Shown here in pieces: positions 32,451-42,012 of a stretch of DNA of 64,000 nucleotides. The notes under the pieces were generated by a model. The model saw nothing but the letters and a program-made list of their open reading frames with translations. It was not told the origin of the DNA and did not search any database. Source of the stretch: Neostapfia colusana (Eukaryota > Streptophyta > Magnoliopsida > Poales > Poaceae); contig JASWHV010000017.1 in assembly GCA_030760725.1 (NCBI GenBank), positions 9,278,959 to 9,342,958 on the forward strand, written 5' to 3'. Made by a program: the position numbers and the translations under genes. How positions within the stretch are numbered: the first letter of the stretch is position 1; the number at the start of each line of letters is the position of its first letter.

Positions 32451-32606
32451 CAGCGAGTCGTGGGAGTTGTCTTCAGCGCTCTCTGTAAACTGGAATTTGC
32501 TCTTTTTGGCTAACTTTTTTATTCTTTCTCGGTTTCAACTTATTTTAAAAGTGTTTTTCTACATGAAACATGAATACATGCAGAACCCGAAAATGAGGGT
32601 GTCACA

Positions 32607-32618
32607 AATCTACCCCCC
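32607..32618 (-). other. Polypurine tract of element E
   Basis: Minus strand TTAAGGGGGGTAGATT between the pol end and the LTR tip TGTGACACC. Confidence 0.7.
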
Positions 32619-33680
32619 TTAAATTGGATCTCGCCCTCGAGATTCGTTAGTAGAGAATAGATGAGGAAACTCTGTCTTAATGTCTTCTTCATGCTCCCAT
32701 GTGGCTTCAGCTTCTGTGTGATGGTTCCATTGTACCTTGCACCATCGGATCACTTTGTTCCTCGTGACCCTTTCCTTTACGTCCAAAATTCGGACAGGGT
32801 GCTCTGCATAGGTCAGATCCTCTTGAAGTTCAAGTTTATCAATCGGTGCTTGCTCTTCCAGTACCCTCAAGCACTTCTTGAGATAGGATACATGAAACAT
32901 GTCATGTACATCAGAGAGGTGCGTTGGGAGCTCTAGTTGATAAGCTACTTCTCCTCGCTTGTCTAAAATCTTAAACGGCCCGATATAGCGAGGTGCTAGC
33001 TTGCCTTTGACGTTGAAACGACGTTGGCCTCGGATAGGCGATACCTTAAGGTATACAAAGTCTCCGACTTCGAAGGTCAACTTTCTTTGCCTATTGTCCG
33101 CATAGCCCTTTTGGCGTGACTGAGCAGCCTTCAAGTTCTCCCCTATTGTTTGGACTTGCTTTTCAGCCTCTTGTAGCACTTCGGGTCCAAACACTTGATT
33201 CTCTCCGGTCTCGTACCAAAATAGCGGCTTTCTACACCGTCTACCGTACAATGCTTCGAAAGGCGACATCTTCAAGCTAGCCTGGTAGCTGTTGTTATAG
33301 GAGAATTCAGCGTACGGTAAACTCCTATCCCAACTACGCCCATTTTTCAAGGCGCAAGCTCTCAACATGTCCTCCAAAATTTGGTTTGTCCTTTCGGTTT
33401 GTCCGTCGGTTTGCGGGTGGTAGGCGGAGCTAAAATCCAGTCGTGTACCCATAGCTTTCTGCAGCTTCCTCCAAAATCTAGAGGTAAACTAAGAACCCCG
33501 ATCTGAGACTATCCTCTTCGGGACTCCATGGCACACACGATTTGCTCCATGTACAGCTCGGCTAGTTGGGCAACGTTGTACATGGTCTTAACAGGAAGAA
33601 AATGAGCTGTTTTTGTCAATCGGTCCACGATAACCCAGATGGAGTCGTAACCCGATCGAGTACGTGGTAATCCGAAGGTA
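32619..33680 (-). pseudogene. Integrase and chromodomain of element E, truncated
   Basis: An open frame of 277 codons (to 33452) begins within the catalytic core: HPQTDGQTERTNQILEDML (Glu), then FEVGDFVYLKVSPIRG, GKLAPRYIGPFKI, VHDMFHVSYLKKCL, and a chromodomain-like end (RNKVIRWCKVQWNHHTEAEATWEHEEDI). The upstream bases to about 33680 continue the core (SGYDSIWVIVDRLTKTAHFLP and a shifted SDRG motif) with a stop and a frameshift. At 33676-33683 the sequence passes into an LTR of the element C family across an AGGTAACC shared by both. It differs from the A/C/D integrases enough to be a separate Tekay-like family. Confidence 0.85.
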
Positions 33681-34671
33681 ACCAAAAAGAACCCTCGGTA
33701 GGGGCGAGATCATCTGAGTTCAGCCAATTTCCAGCAACGGGGACAGAGAAGGAGATCCTCTCGCACCGATTTGCAGCTTGGAGGGAGTGGAGCGGATGTG
33801 ATCACGGACTTTTCTGATCAACCGAAAGGGCGGCGGCGAGAGCTGCGTTTCTTGCGCGAGGGAGCAGAGAAATAGCAGAATGCCTCTCTCGCCGGCTCGG
33901 GCTCGAGGATAAGAAGGCAGGGGCAACGTCGGTCGATGCGGCCTACCCGAGCAGGAGCTGTCCTGGCGGCCAGCTCGGTGGCGCCCTCGGATGAAGCCCG
34001 AGAAACCGAGTGTTGAATCTTCAGTCGGTTAAATTTGCTATAGAGGCTGACATGTGGGTCCCACACGGGGTTTAACCTCTGAAATTAAATTTTCCCCACT
34101 GCTCTAAACAGTAGAGACCCAATTAACCTTGGTCATTTGAATTATCTACCCCTGGGCGATTTGAATTGGAGAGAATTCAAATTGGGTTTTGTTTGACTAA
34201 ATTTTAGCACATATGCAGTTTGAAATTCAAATGAAGTTTGAATTTGCTAAACTTAGCTCATGTCAAGATCAACCCCAAATGGAGTGAAACTTGGTGTGTG
34301 AGCTCACAAAAATGTGTTGAGTAATAATATGCCTCCCACTTTTGAATTCATAGGATGGAAATAGTTTGAATTTGAATTTGAGTTCAAACCACCCTCTTTC
34401 TAGTTATACCCAAAAAGACCTCAAAAGGTTTTTGATTTGGATAAATTTTGGCATGAGCCTTCCTAGCAAGGTGTTGGAGTTTTTTTCATATGCTCAGCCT
34501 CTAGATGATGCATGTGGGAAATGCCACTTTTGCATTTTGTGAGTTTATTCTCTAATGAGCATGTTGATAGTAGTTACTTGCTCTTCAAATGTGTTCATCA
34601 AGTTTCTTTAAATGAAGGGTGCGTGTGGTGATGAACACTTTGAACATGTGCCAAAAACTTAGGCCCTTGCA
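33676..34671 (-). repeat. 3' LTR of element C, partial
   Basis: Matches the right quarter of LTR C (45068-45824) with about 6-7% differences by eye, plus 232 bp (33999-34230) missing from C. The right tip is TGCAAGGGCC on the minus strand. The left part is lost at the junction with element E. Confidence 0.85.
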
Positions 34672-34684
34672 TTCCTCCCCCCTT
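34672..34684 (-). other. Polypurine tract of element C
   Basis: Minus strand AAGGGGGGAGGAA abutting LTR tip TGCAAGGGCC. Confidence 0.82.
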
Positions 34685-34740
34685 AAAAGAATCTCGTCCC
34701 AAGATCATAAGGTGAAAATGAGAGAGAGGACGGTGGAAAA

Positions 34741-35862
34741 TTACCGTATATGCGACGTAAAAAAGTCGGGGTAGTTAGCGCGAAGAAATCCTACGCTCTC
34801 CCATGTCGCTTCATCCATAGAGTGATGACTCCATAGAACTTTGTAGAACCACAACGTACGGTTGCGTGTGCTTCGGGCCTTTTCATCGATAATCTGAACC
34901 GGTTCCTCCCGATACGTGAGATCCGGTTTCAGTTCCTCTATATCCTCCAGCTGAATGGTAGTTGATAGCTTGAGACACTTCCTCAGCTGGGAGATGTGAA
35001 AGACGTCGTGCACACCGGAGAGTGCTTCTGGTAACTTCAGCCGGTATGCTACTGATCCACATCTTTCGGTAATCTGAAATGGACCGATGAATCGGGGTGC
35101 CAACTTTCCCCTCACCCCGAATCTGTTCACGCCGTTCATTGGAGACACACGTAGATATACATGATCTCCGACTTCGAATTGTAGAGGACATCTTCTCCGG
35201 TCCACATATTGTTTCTGTCGGGATTGTGCGGCTTTTAGGTTTGCTTGAATCAGCCGAACCTTTTCCTCCGCGTTGTTGACAATATCAATCCCGAAGGTAA
35301 CCCTTTCGCCAGACTCACACCAACTCAGTGGTGTGCTGCATTTTCTCCCGTATAGCGCCTCGTAAGGCGCCATCTTGATGCTGGCTTGGTACCCATTGTT
35401 GTACGAGAACTCGGCCAACGGCAAGTGATCATCCCAATTTTTGCCGTGGTTGATAGCGCAAGCTCCTAGCATATCTTCTAAAATTTGGTTTACCCGCTCA
35501 GTTTGTCCATCCGTCTGCGGGTGGTATGTTGAACTACGGATCAGCTTCATCCCCAATGCAGCGTGTAGCTGCTCCCAAAAATGGGACACGAATAAAGTGC
35601 CTCGATCCAATGTGATGGTACGGGGTACACCGTACAAGCATAGGATCCGTGAGATGTACAGTTCAGCGTACTTCTTGGCGTTGTAGTTGGTGTTGACCGG
35701 GATGAAATGGGCAACTTCGGTGAGCCGGTCGACGACCACCCACACAGAATCATGCTTCTGAAAAGTGGTGGATAAACCGACAATGAAGTCCATGCTCACA
35801 TCTTCCCACTTCCAGGTAGAAGTCCCGGTTTTCGCATATGGTTTGCCTTCACCCTTCGACAT
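34741..35862 (-). pseudogene. Integrase core and chromodomain of element C
   Basis: Open frame of 373 codons. DDE residues by my count: D25 (MDFIVGL), D86 (TITLDRGTLF; others have VSDRG), E122 (TDGQTERVNQ), a 60/35 spacing. Then FEVGDHVYLRVSPMNG, GKLAPRFIGPFQI, VHDVFHISQLRKCL and a C-terminal chromodomain-like segment (LWFYKVLWSHHSMDEATWES). The first dozen codons are out of frame with real protein: compared with element D about 17 bases (QPLKIP) are lost near 35820, which separates this frame from the upstream one. Confidence 0.88.
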
Positions 35863-36977
35863 GTATCACACTCGGACACGTACTTTGTGATCTCCCCCTT
35901 CATCCGTGTCCACCAAAACTTGCTTCTGAGTTCTTGATACATTTTGTTGCTGCCAGGGTGAACAGAAAACTTTGACAAGTGAGCCTCATCAAAGATTTTC
36001 TTCCGTAACTCCGGTTTACGGGGTACGACGATCCGGTCCTTGAACCAAAGGATGCCGTCTCCGTCTTTCCGGAAACATTTCAGCTCCCCACTATCCATAC
36101 GCCTCCGCAAATGCGACATGCCCTTGTTATGTTTCTGAGCTGCCGCTACCTCTTCACGGATGGTGGGGATCAAAACTAAGTTGTAGAGAGCACCATGTGG
36201 AATCACATGCAATGGTGGCTCACTCTCTTCCAACGGTGTGATGGTCAGGTTGTTGACGTGTGACTTGCAACTCAGCGCATCCGCCACTACGTTTGCCTTA
36301 CCGGGGTGATAATGTATCTCTATTTCGTAATCCTTTATCAACTCTAACCATCTTTGCTGCCTCATGTTCAGCTCTTTCTGAGTGAATATGTACTTGAGGC
36401 TTTTATGGTTGGTATATAAATGCACGAGGTTACCGAGTAGGTAGTGCCTCCACATTTTAAGTGCAAGTACCACGGCAGCGAGCTCCAAGTCGTGAGTTGG
36501 ATAATTCTGCTCATGGTTTCTGAGCTGCCGTGATCCATACGCGACCACTCTTCAGTCTTGCATCAGCACACATCCGAGCCCAATGCCGGATGCATCACAG
36601 TACACATCGAATGGTTTTGTTGTGTCTGGCTGCGCCAAAACCGGTCCTGATGTTAGGTATTTCACTAATGCCTTGAATGTTGCTTCATATGCTGGACTCC
36701 AAACATATTTGGTAGCCTTCTTTAGCAGCTCCGTCATAGGCTTGGCAACCTTTGAGAAGTTCGGAATGAACCTCCGATAATACCCCACGAGTCCGAGGAA
36801 ACTCCGTACCTTGTGAACAGTTCTCGGGGATTTCCAATTCAGCACTTGTGTGATTTTACTCGGGTCTACAGCGATGCCCTCCGCTGAGATGATATGCCCG
36901 AGAAATGGCACTTGCGATATCCAGAATTCACACCTGCTGAATTTCGTGTATAGCTTGTGATCCCGCAGCCGTTGCAA
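35796..36977 (-). pseudogene. RT end, RNase H and integrase zinc domain of element C
   Basis: Two in-phase frames separated by one TGA (36552-36554) where D has GGA (MQEGRVVAYG). 36552-36977 carries the RT thumb (FLGHIISAEGIAVDPSKI, SFLGLVGYYRRFIPNFS) and the RNase H start (FDVYCDASGIGLG). 35796-36548 carries the rest of RNase H (TNHKSLKYIFTQKELNMRQ, HPGKANVVADALS) and the HHCC zinc domain (HLSKFSVHPGSNKMY...CDTCRRVK). RNase H degrades the RNA strand during reverse transcription. Confidence 0.87.
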
Positions 36978-36979
36978 GA

Positions 36980-38476
36980 CTATACGCAGATGCTTCTTAT
37001 GTTCTTCCTCTGACTTGGAATATACAATATGTCGTCGATGAAGACCACAACAAACTTGTCCAGCTCCGGCATGAATACCGAGTTCATCAAATACATGAAG
37101 TGAGCTGGAGCATTGGTGAGGCCAAAGGACATGACCAGGTACTCATAGAGTCCGTACCTCGTCGAGAAAGCCGTCTTCGGAATATCCTCCGCCCGTATTT
37201 TAATCTGATGGTACCCGTATCTTAAGTCCATCTTGGAAAAGATCTTTGCTTCGACCAACTGATCAAACAACATGTCAATCCGTGGCAACGGGTACTTGTT
37301 CTTGATGGTTACGGCGTTTAGTGGATGATGGTCCACGCAAAGCCGCAATGTCTCGTCTTTCTTCTTCACAAATAATGCCGAACAGCCCCATTGTGAGGAG
37401 CTCGGCCTAATAAAACCCTTCTCCAGCAGGTCCGTTAGCTGGGTCTTCAGTTCAGCCAACTCCTTGGGCGCCATCTTGTACGGCCTTCGGGATATTGGCA
37501 TGGTTCCCGGTGCAAGTTCAATCTTGAACTCCACCTCCCTATCGGGTGGCATCCCCGGTAAATCATCTGAAAACACATCGGGGAACTCCCGGACCACTGG
37601 AATGTCTTCCAATCTGATGGTTATGGATTGATACACACTTGGAAGTATTATTTCTGTACTGTCCAGAAATAAGAAATGTGACTCGTGCATTTCTGGGTGT
37701 AGATGCACGACTCGGAAGACGGTGTCTAAAAGAGCGCCGTGGCGGGTTAACCACGACATCCCTAAGATGACATCGACCTTCTGTCCCTCTAGAACTATGA
37801 GAGACGTAGGGTACACTCTACCCGCTAAGCATAATGGTACTTTAGAAACCATCCTGCTTGCTGAAATCTTCCCACCCGGTGAACAAATCAAATATGGGCT
37901 ATCGGTGGGTAGTATTTGCAAGATGTGTTTAGCAATGAAAGCTTGGCTAATAAAATTATGTGTGGCGCCTGAATCAAATAATACTATAGCGGGATGCTGG
38001 TGGAGTTGGAACATACCCGCAAGGATCGATTCACAATCCGGCACGTCCTCTATGGCAAGTTGGTGGACGGTGCCGGGCCTAGGGTTTGTCCGCCGTGCAT
38101 TAGTGGGTTTCCAGAGCTGATTCCTCCCCAGGAACTGTGGTGCAACTCCACCGCCTTGCCTCTCAGGACAACTGCTGGCGAAGTGTCCTGGACGACCACA
38201 CTTGTAGCATGTGGCTGCTGCTTGTCTGGTGCTTGGGGGACGAAAGCCCGGAATGCGCTGCTGAGGTGCATACGCACGCGGCATCGCCCGCTGTTGTTGT
38301 TGTTGCAGAGGTGTTACTGGCAGTGCCGGCCTGAATGCCGGTGGAGAATATGGCCGACTGCGGAATGGCATTGACCTCTCTAGTGGCTGCCAGCGTGGAC
38401 CCGATGGTGGGTGATTCACCATCCGGTATTTTTGAGAAGGACCACCTCCTTCTCCGCTGCTTTGCGGCGCGCTTCA
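36980..38476 (-). pseudogene. Zinc knuckle, protease and RT of element C
   Basis: Frame of 480 codons: CCHC knuckle CYKCGRPGHFASSC, aspartic protease IVLFDSGATHNFI (canonical DSGAT), then the RT blocks SRRPYKMAPKELAELK, ALFVKKKDETLRLCVD, KYPLPRIDMLFDQL, FSKMDLRYGYHQIKI and the catalytic VVFIDDIL. A one-base loss near 37023 shifts the frame just after the catalytic motif (IPSQRKNIRS in place of VYSKSEEEHK). Upstream a TGA near 38474 separates it from gag; CGA is expected (AAERK-stop-SAP against EQRKRSAP in A). Confidence 0.87.
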
Positions 38477-39276
38477 CTTCCTTTCCGCTGCCGCTAACTC
38501 CTTGCCGGAGTCCTCTTGAACAATTGCAGCATCAATTATATCGTTGAGGCTGCCGCGATTGAACATCGCCAGTTTGTCCTTCAGGAGCGGGTTAAGCCCC
38601 TGGTAGAAATGATCCCGCCGCTTCTTGTGGGTATCGGCGTGATATGAAGCGTATAACGCAAGATCATTGAACGCCCTGGAGTATTCCAGCGCGTTCCTGC
38701 TCCCTTGCTGCAGGCGTAAGAACTCCCGCGTCTTCCTCTTCATGAGACCCGGCGGTATATGATAGGCCCTGAAGGCCGTCCTGAATTCCGTCCAGGTCAT
38801 AATTCGCTCGGTGGGCTGCGAAGCACAGTAATTCACCCACCACGTGCTCGCGGATCCCTGTAGCTGTTGGACCCCGAACTGAGTCTTGCGCTTCTCACTC
38901 ACATGGAGCAGCTCGAACTTCATCTCCATCGTGCGGAGCCAGTTGTCTGCATCGAGGGGTTCACGCCCTAGAGATTACCGGGGGATGAGTAGCCAGAAAA
39001 TCAAGGTAGGAGCTCTGTTGGCGCTCCTCACGATCTTGACCCCTCTCTGGTCGAGACGTATTCGCAATGAGGGTCTGCAGCAACTCCATGTGCTGCTGAT
39101 GAGAGCCCGCCATCGCTGCCACAATGTCAGCCAAAGTAACCGTTGGCGGTGGCGGTGCGGTTGTTGCTGTTGCTCCTATTGCTGTTGCTGTCCTGAGGAG
39201 TCCTCGGGAGGTTGTTGGGAGGTTTCTCCCCCCTGACTGGAACCCCCAACGTCCGGGTTGGCACGAGTACGAGTCA
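38474..39276 (-). pseudogene. Gag of element C
   Basis: Start ATG 39274-39276 (MTRTRANPDVGG...), parallel to MVRTRTT in element A. The N-terminal part is rich in Gln/Pro. A frame change follows in a CAACAGCAAT-type repeat near 39180, and another near 38965 separates THPPV from EPLDADNWLRT. The core reads MEMKFELLHV, WWVNYCASQPTERIMTWTEFRTAFRAYHIPPG, MKRKTREFLRLQQGSRNALEY and FYQGLNPLLKDKL. It forms the particle shell. Confidence 0.83.
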
Positions 39277-39549
39277 TTCTGAAATTCAAAACAGCAGCGA
39301 TCAGCACATGTCATACTTAAAATTCCATATGAAACAGTAGGTATTGAAGTGACGTATGAATAATTTGCACAACATTCACATATATTGATAAAGCATAAAC
39401 TTTATACAAGATACATTAGTCTCGGGTCTCCGAGAAGTCGTGCTCATGTCGTCACTACCTATACATGCACTACTGTCTATACGACATGTCACCGATTACA
39501 AAAGTTTTGGTTACATCACCCAGCTGCCCTACTTGGCAACGGTAACCTC
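39277..39549 (-). other. Spacer between extra ORF and gag in element C
   Basis: About 270 bp, AT-rich, with no coding potential seen. Part of it resembles the region just upstream of gag in element A. Confidence 0.55.
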
Positions 39550-40524
39550 CTACTCGGAGTAGAATTCGACCTCCTGTGGGTCGTCCTCCTCCGGTACCTA
39601 TGCTGGTGGCTCTGGGTCCATAACCTCTTCTTCCGGTTCCGGTTCTCCCATTGCCGGAAGACCCAAAACCACGGGTACGGCACCTATCCACTGGTATGCC
39701 CATTACCGAAGGTACGAGGTCCTGCAACGCGTGCACCTCGTCCATGGCTTGGTTGTAGTCCTCTTCCCAGCCTTGCCCCTCCTCAATAGCTTCGTCCCGC
39801 TCTTAAGTAAGGACCTCGTTCTACTGGGTCAGAGCCTGCACCTGTTGTTGCAAAGTCGTGATGTCGACACGGCTTTTCCTCTTTGCCTTCTTCATACGAT
39901 GCAACTGATTATGTTGTTCATTCAGTCGCTTGATCGTCGGAAGGAGAACATTGCGGAGCGAGCTGTGAGCACTCTCGAAATGATCTCCATGGGTGTTGCT
40001 CTCCTTGAGCTTTACGGCGAGACATTCCGTATGAACAGCTGGCTATCCATCACGGCTTTTCCCGTCCTTATCTGGAGACTGAGGTTCGCCTCCGCGCGGT
40101 TGTACCTTGGGCAACCCGGATCTGTTGCCTCCATGTACCTCCCTGCCTACATGTGATTAGCCCGTCCCTCCACCGGAACGAGCGTGTATGGAGTGCCCTC
40201 CATAGATCTCACGTGTAGTTGGCAGAAACGCGACATGGTGTCGCGGGCTGCCACTTGCCATAGTCCCTCCTGTTGTCTACCCCTCACTGTAACGGTGAAC
40301 GGCGCCCAACTGGGCGGCGTAGTCCCAGCAGGAACTTCGACATGGATCATCCACGTCTTGTTCCCCTCCTCGCCTTCTTCCTTGGCGAAGTACTGCGGCA
40401 TTTTGCTGTACCCAAAATATTGAAGCATTTGTCTCAATGCTTCCGGATAGCCGCTACAGTTTGAACAGTGGGACACCACCCACCCGTTCTCCAACTGTTT
40501 ATCTGCTGTCATCTGTAGAAACAT
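39550..40524 (-). pseudogene. Extra ORF upstream of gag in element C, coiled-coil protein, broken
   Basis: About 325 codons on the same strand as gag-pol, between PBS and gag. The N-terminal 125 codons (40147-40524) are open: a globular-looking domain with CSNCSGYPEALRQML, FGYSKMPQYFAKEE, WMIHVEVPAG and ARDTMSRFCQLHV. After a TAG (40147-40149) the frame continues through RYNRAEANLSLQ, shifts near 40013, then reads as a coiled coil (LRNVLLPTIKRLNEQHNQLHRMKKAK, ITTLQQQVQALT, WEEDYNQAMDEVHALQDLV) with TAG at 39821 and TAA at 39803. It ends acidic (EPEPEEEVMDPEPPA ... EVEFYSE) at 39550. I recognise the type from grass retrotransposons but know no function. Element A lacks it. Confidence 0.7.
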
Positions 40525-41997
40525 ATTTGAGAAATGTCAAATATTTATTTAAACAGTAAACCATTGAGTTATAACATAGAACATGTCATTGAACTCATAA
40601 GACTTGGAAACATAGTTCAAACTTAAACAAATTTGACTGCTGATCTGCTGTCCACTATGACAGCCCTGACCAGCTTCCATATCAACCTGATTTAGACCAT
40701 TCTAAAGGCAAAACCAATTCTGGAGCTCAACATAAAAGTTAAAACTAACTTCAATATATTTCCATAAAGTATTTGCTTGGCCTAATATCTGTCCTGGTTC
40801 AAAAGTTATGAGATGTCGAAGTTGATAGAATTTCTGGAGAAAATTGGACAGTACCTCCCTGCTTTAGATACTGATTTGATCCAAGAATTCCAGTTAATTC
40901 TACTCCCAATCTGACAAAACTTTCTGTTACAAAGTTTTAACCCATCTCTTAAAATTTTCAGAACTACCTCATTTTCTATTTTTGGATTTTTATGCAGGAA
41001 GGTATGCTCAATTTACAGAGAGTTACAGAGAGTGTTTGCTCTGCCCTGTTTTCTGGACAGTCTCAACTCTACTGCATTTTTTGATTGGTTAGGGGATGAA
41101 ACATCTCTGGACATCAACATAAAAGTTGTAAAGATATTCCAAAGATTTCCAGAAATGTATCATATGACCCCAACCTCGAAACAACTCAACCTCTAACCTC
41201 TGATTAACTTCAGCCTTAATTCAGCTGAAAACAGGGGACTCTGTCCTTAGTATCCTATAAGTTGAAAACTTGTTAACTTTGAATATTCTGATTAAGGGAA
41301 AGAGTTACATCAAGTTTTAGTACTATGGATTAAAACTTTCAAGTTTTACAATGCAGTTGCTCATTTAGTGGGGTGTGACGTCGATGCGTCACCAGATCAT
41401 GTCGGTACTACGTCCTCACAAAGAGAAAACTTATACCGGACTTAGCCGGCTTCGTTAGTTCAGTGGCACTGAGCGTCACTCGCACACGGATGCTACACGT
41501 CTACCGTTTCTTTGTTAGACTACCTGCAGATAACTCAAACAATCGTCAGACTCGGCTGCACACCGAGCCCGGTATCCATACAGTTCGTACACCCGGCCGT
41601 CATCACTCGCCCGGATGTTCTCAAGACAAACATGCCTTGAGCTACGTGTTCACGTTACTGACCACGTGACGGGGTCTCCCAAATTGCCCAAAGCATGCCA
41701 GGGACAGACGTTGCTCGAATACCCCAAACGACATGAAGAGTCGTAGAGGATATTAAAGCGGGTCGGGTTACCTGCCACCCGTGGGGCTCCACCCTTCAGC
41801 TTGTGCGCACTGGTAGACACCGCTTTCATGCACCCCCAAGACATAAAGTGTCCTGAGATGCACGATTTTCCGACATAAGCAAATAGGTTAGTATGCCACT
41901 TTCTATACACTAATAATATCATTATATGGGCTACTAACTCGTTCCTCACTGGATTTTTAAAAAAGATGACCTTTGTAGTGCGTTAAAACTCAAGCTA
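40525..41997 (-). other. 5' leader of element C
   Basis: AT-rich leader between the PBS and the extra ORF. 40640-41300 and 41385-41550 resemble the leader of element A. 41560-41950 has no match in the window. No ORF with a recognisable domain. Confidence 0.6.
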
Positions 41998-42009
41998 GCT
42001 CTGATACCA
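41998..42009 (-). other. Primer binding site of element C (initiator tRNA-Met)
   Basis: Minus strand TGGTATCAGAGC, a perfect match to the plant initiator tRNA-Met PBS, three bases from the LTR tip. Confidence 0.93.
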
Positions 42010-42012
42010 CGC

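Larger units (their letters stand above)
30505..32606 (-). repeat. LTR 'E' of a second chromovirus family, with G-box array
   Basis: Right tip set by the PPT: minus strand TGTGACACCC. The left part (30510-31060) resembles solo LTR F at 54720-55240 (ATGAACCGGTCCTTAG, ATCAAxxTGGTCAAGG-ACACTTGCC), so E and F belong to related families; the left tip is lost at about 30505. The part from 31440 to 32606 matches LTR G (63084-64000) in reverse complement. In element orientation the order is TG tip, about 150 bp, tandem G-box units, about 200 bp, TATA box, leader. Confidence 0.78.
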
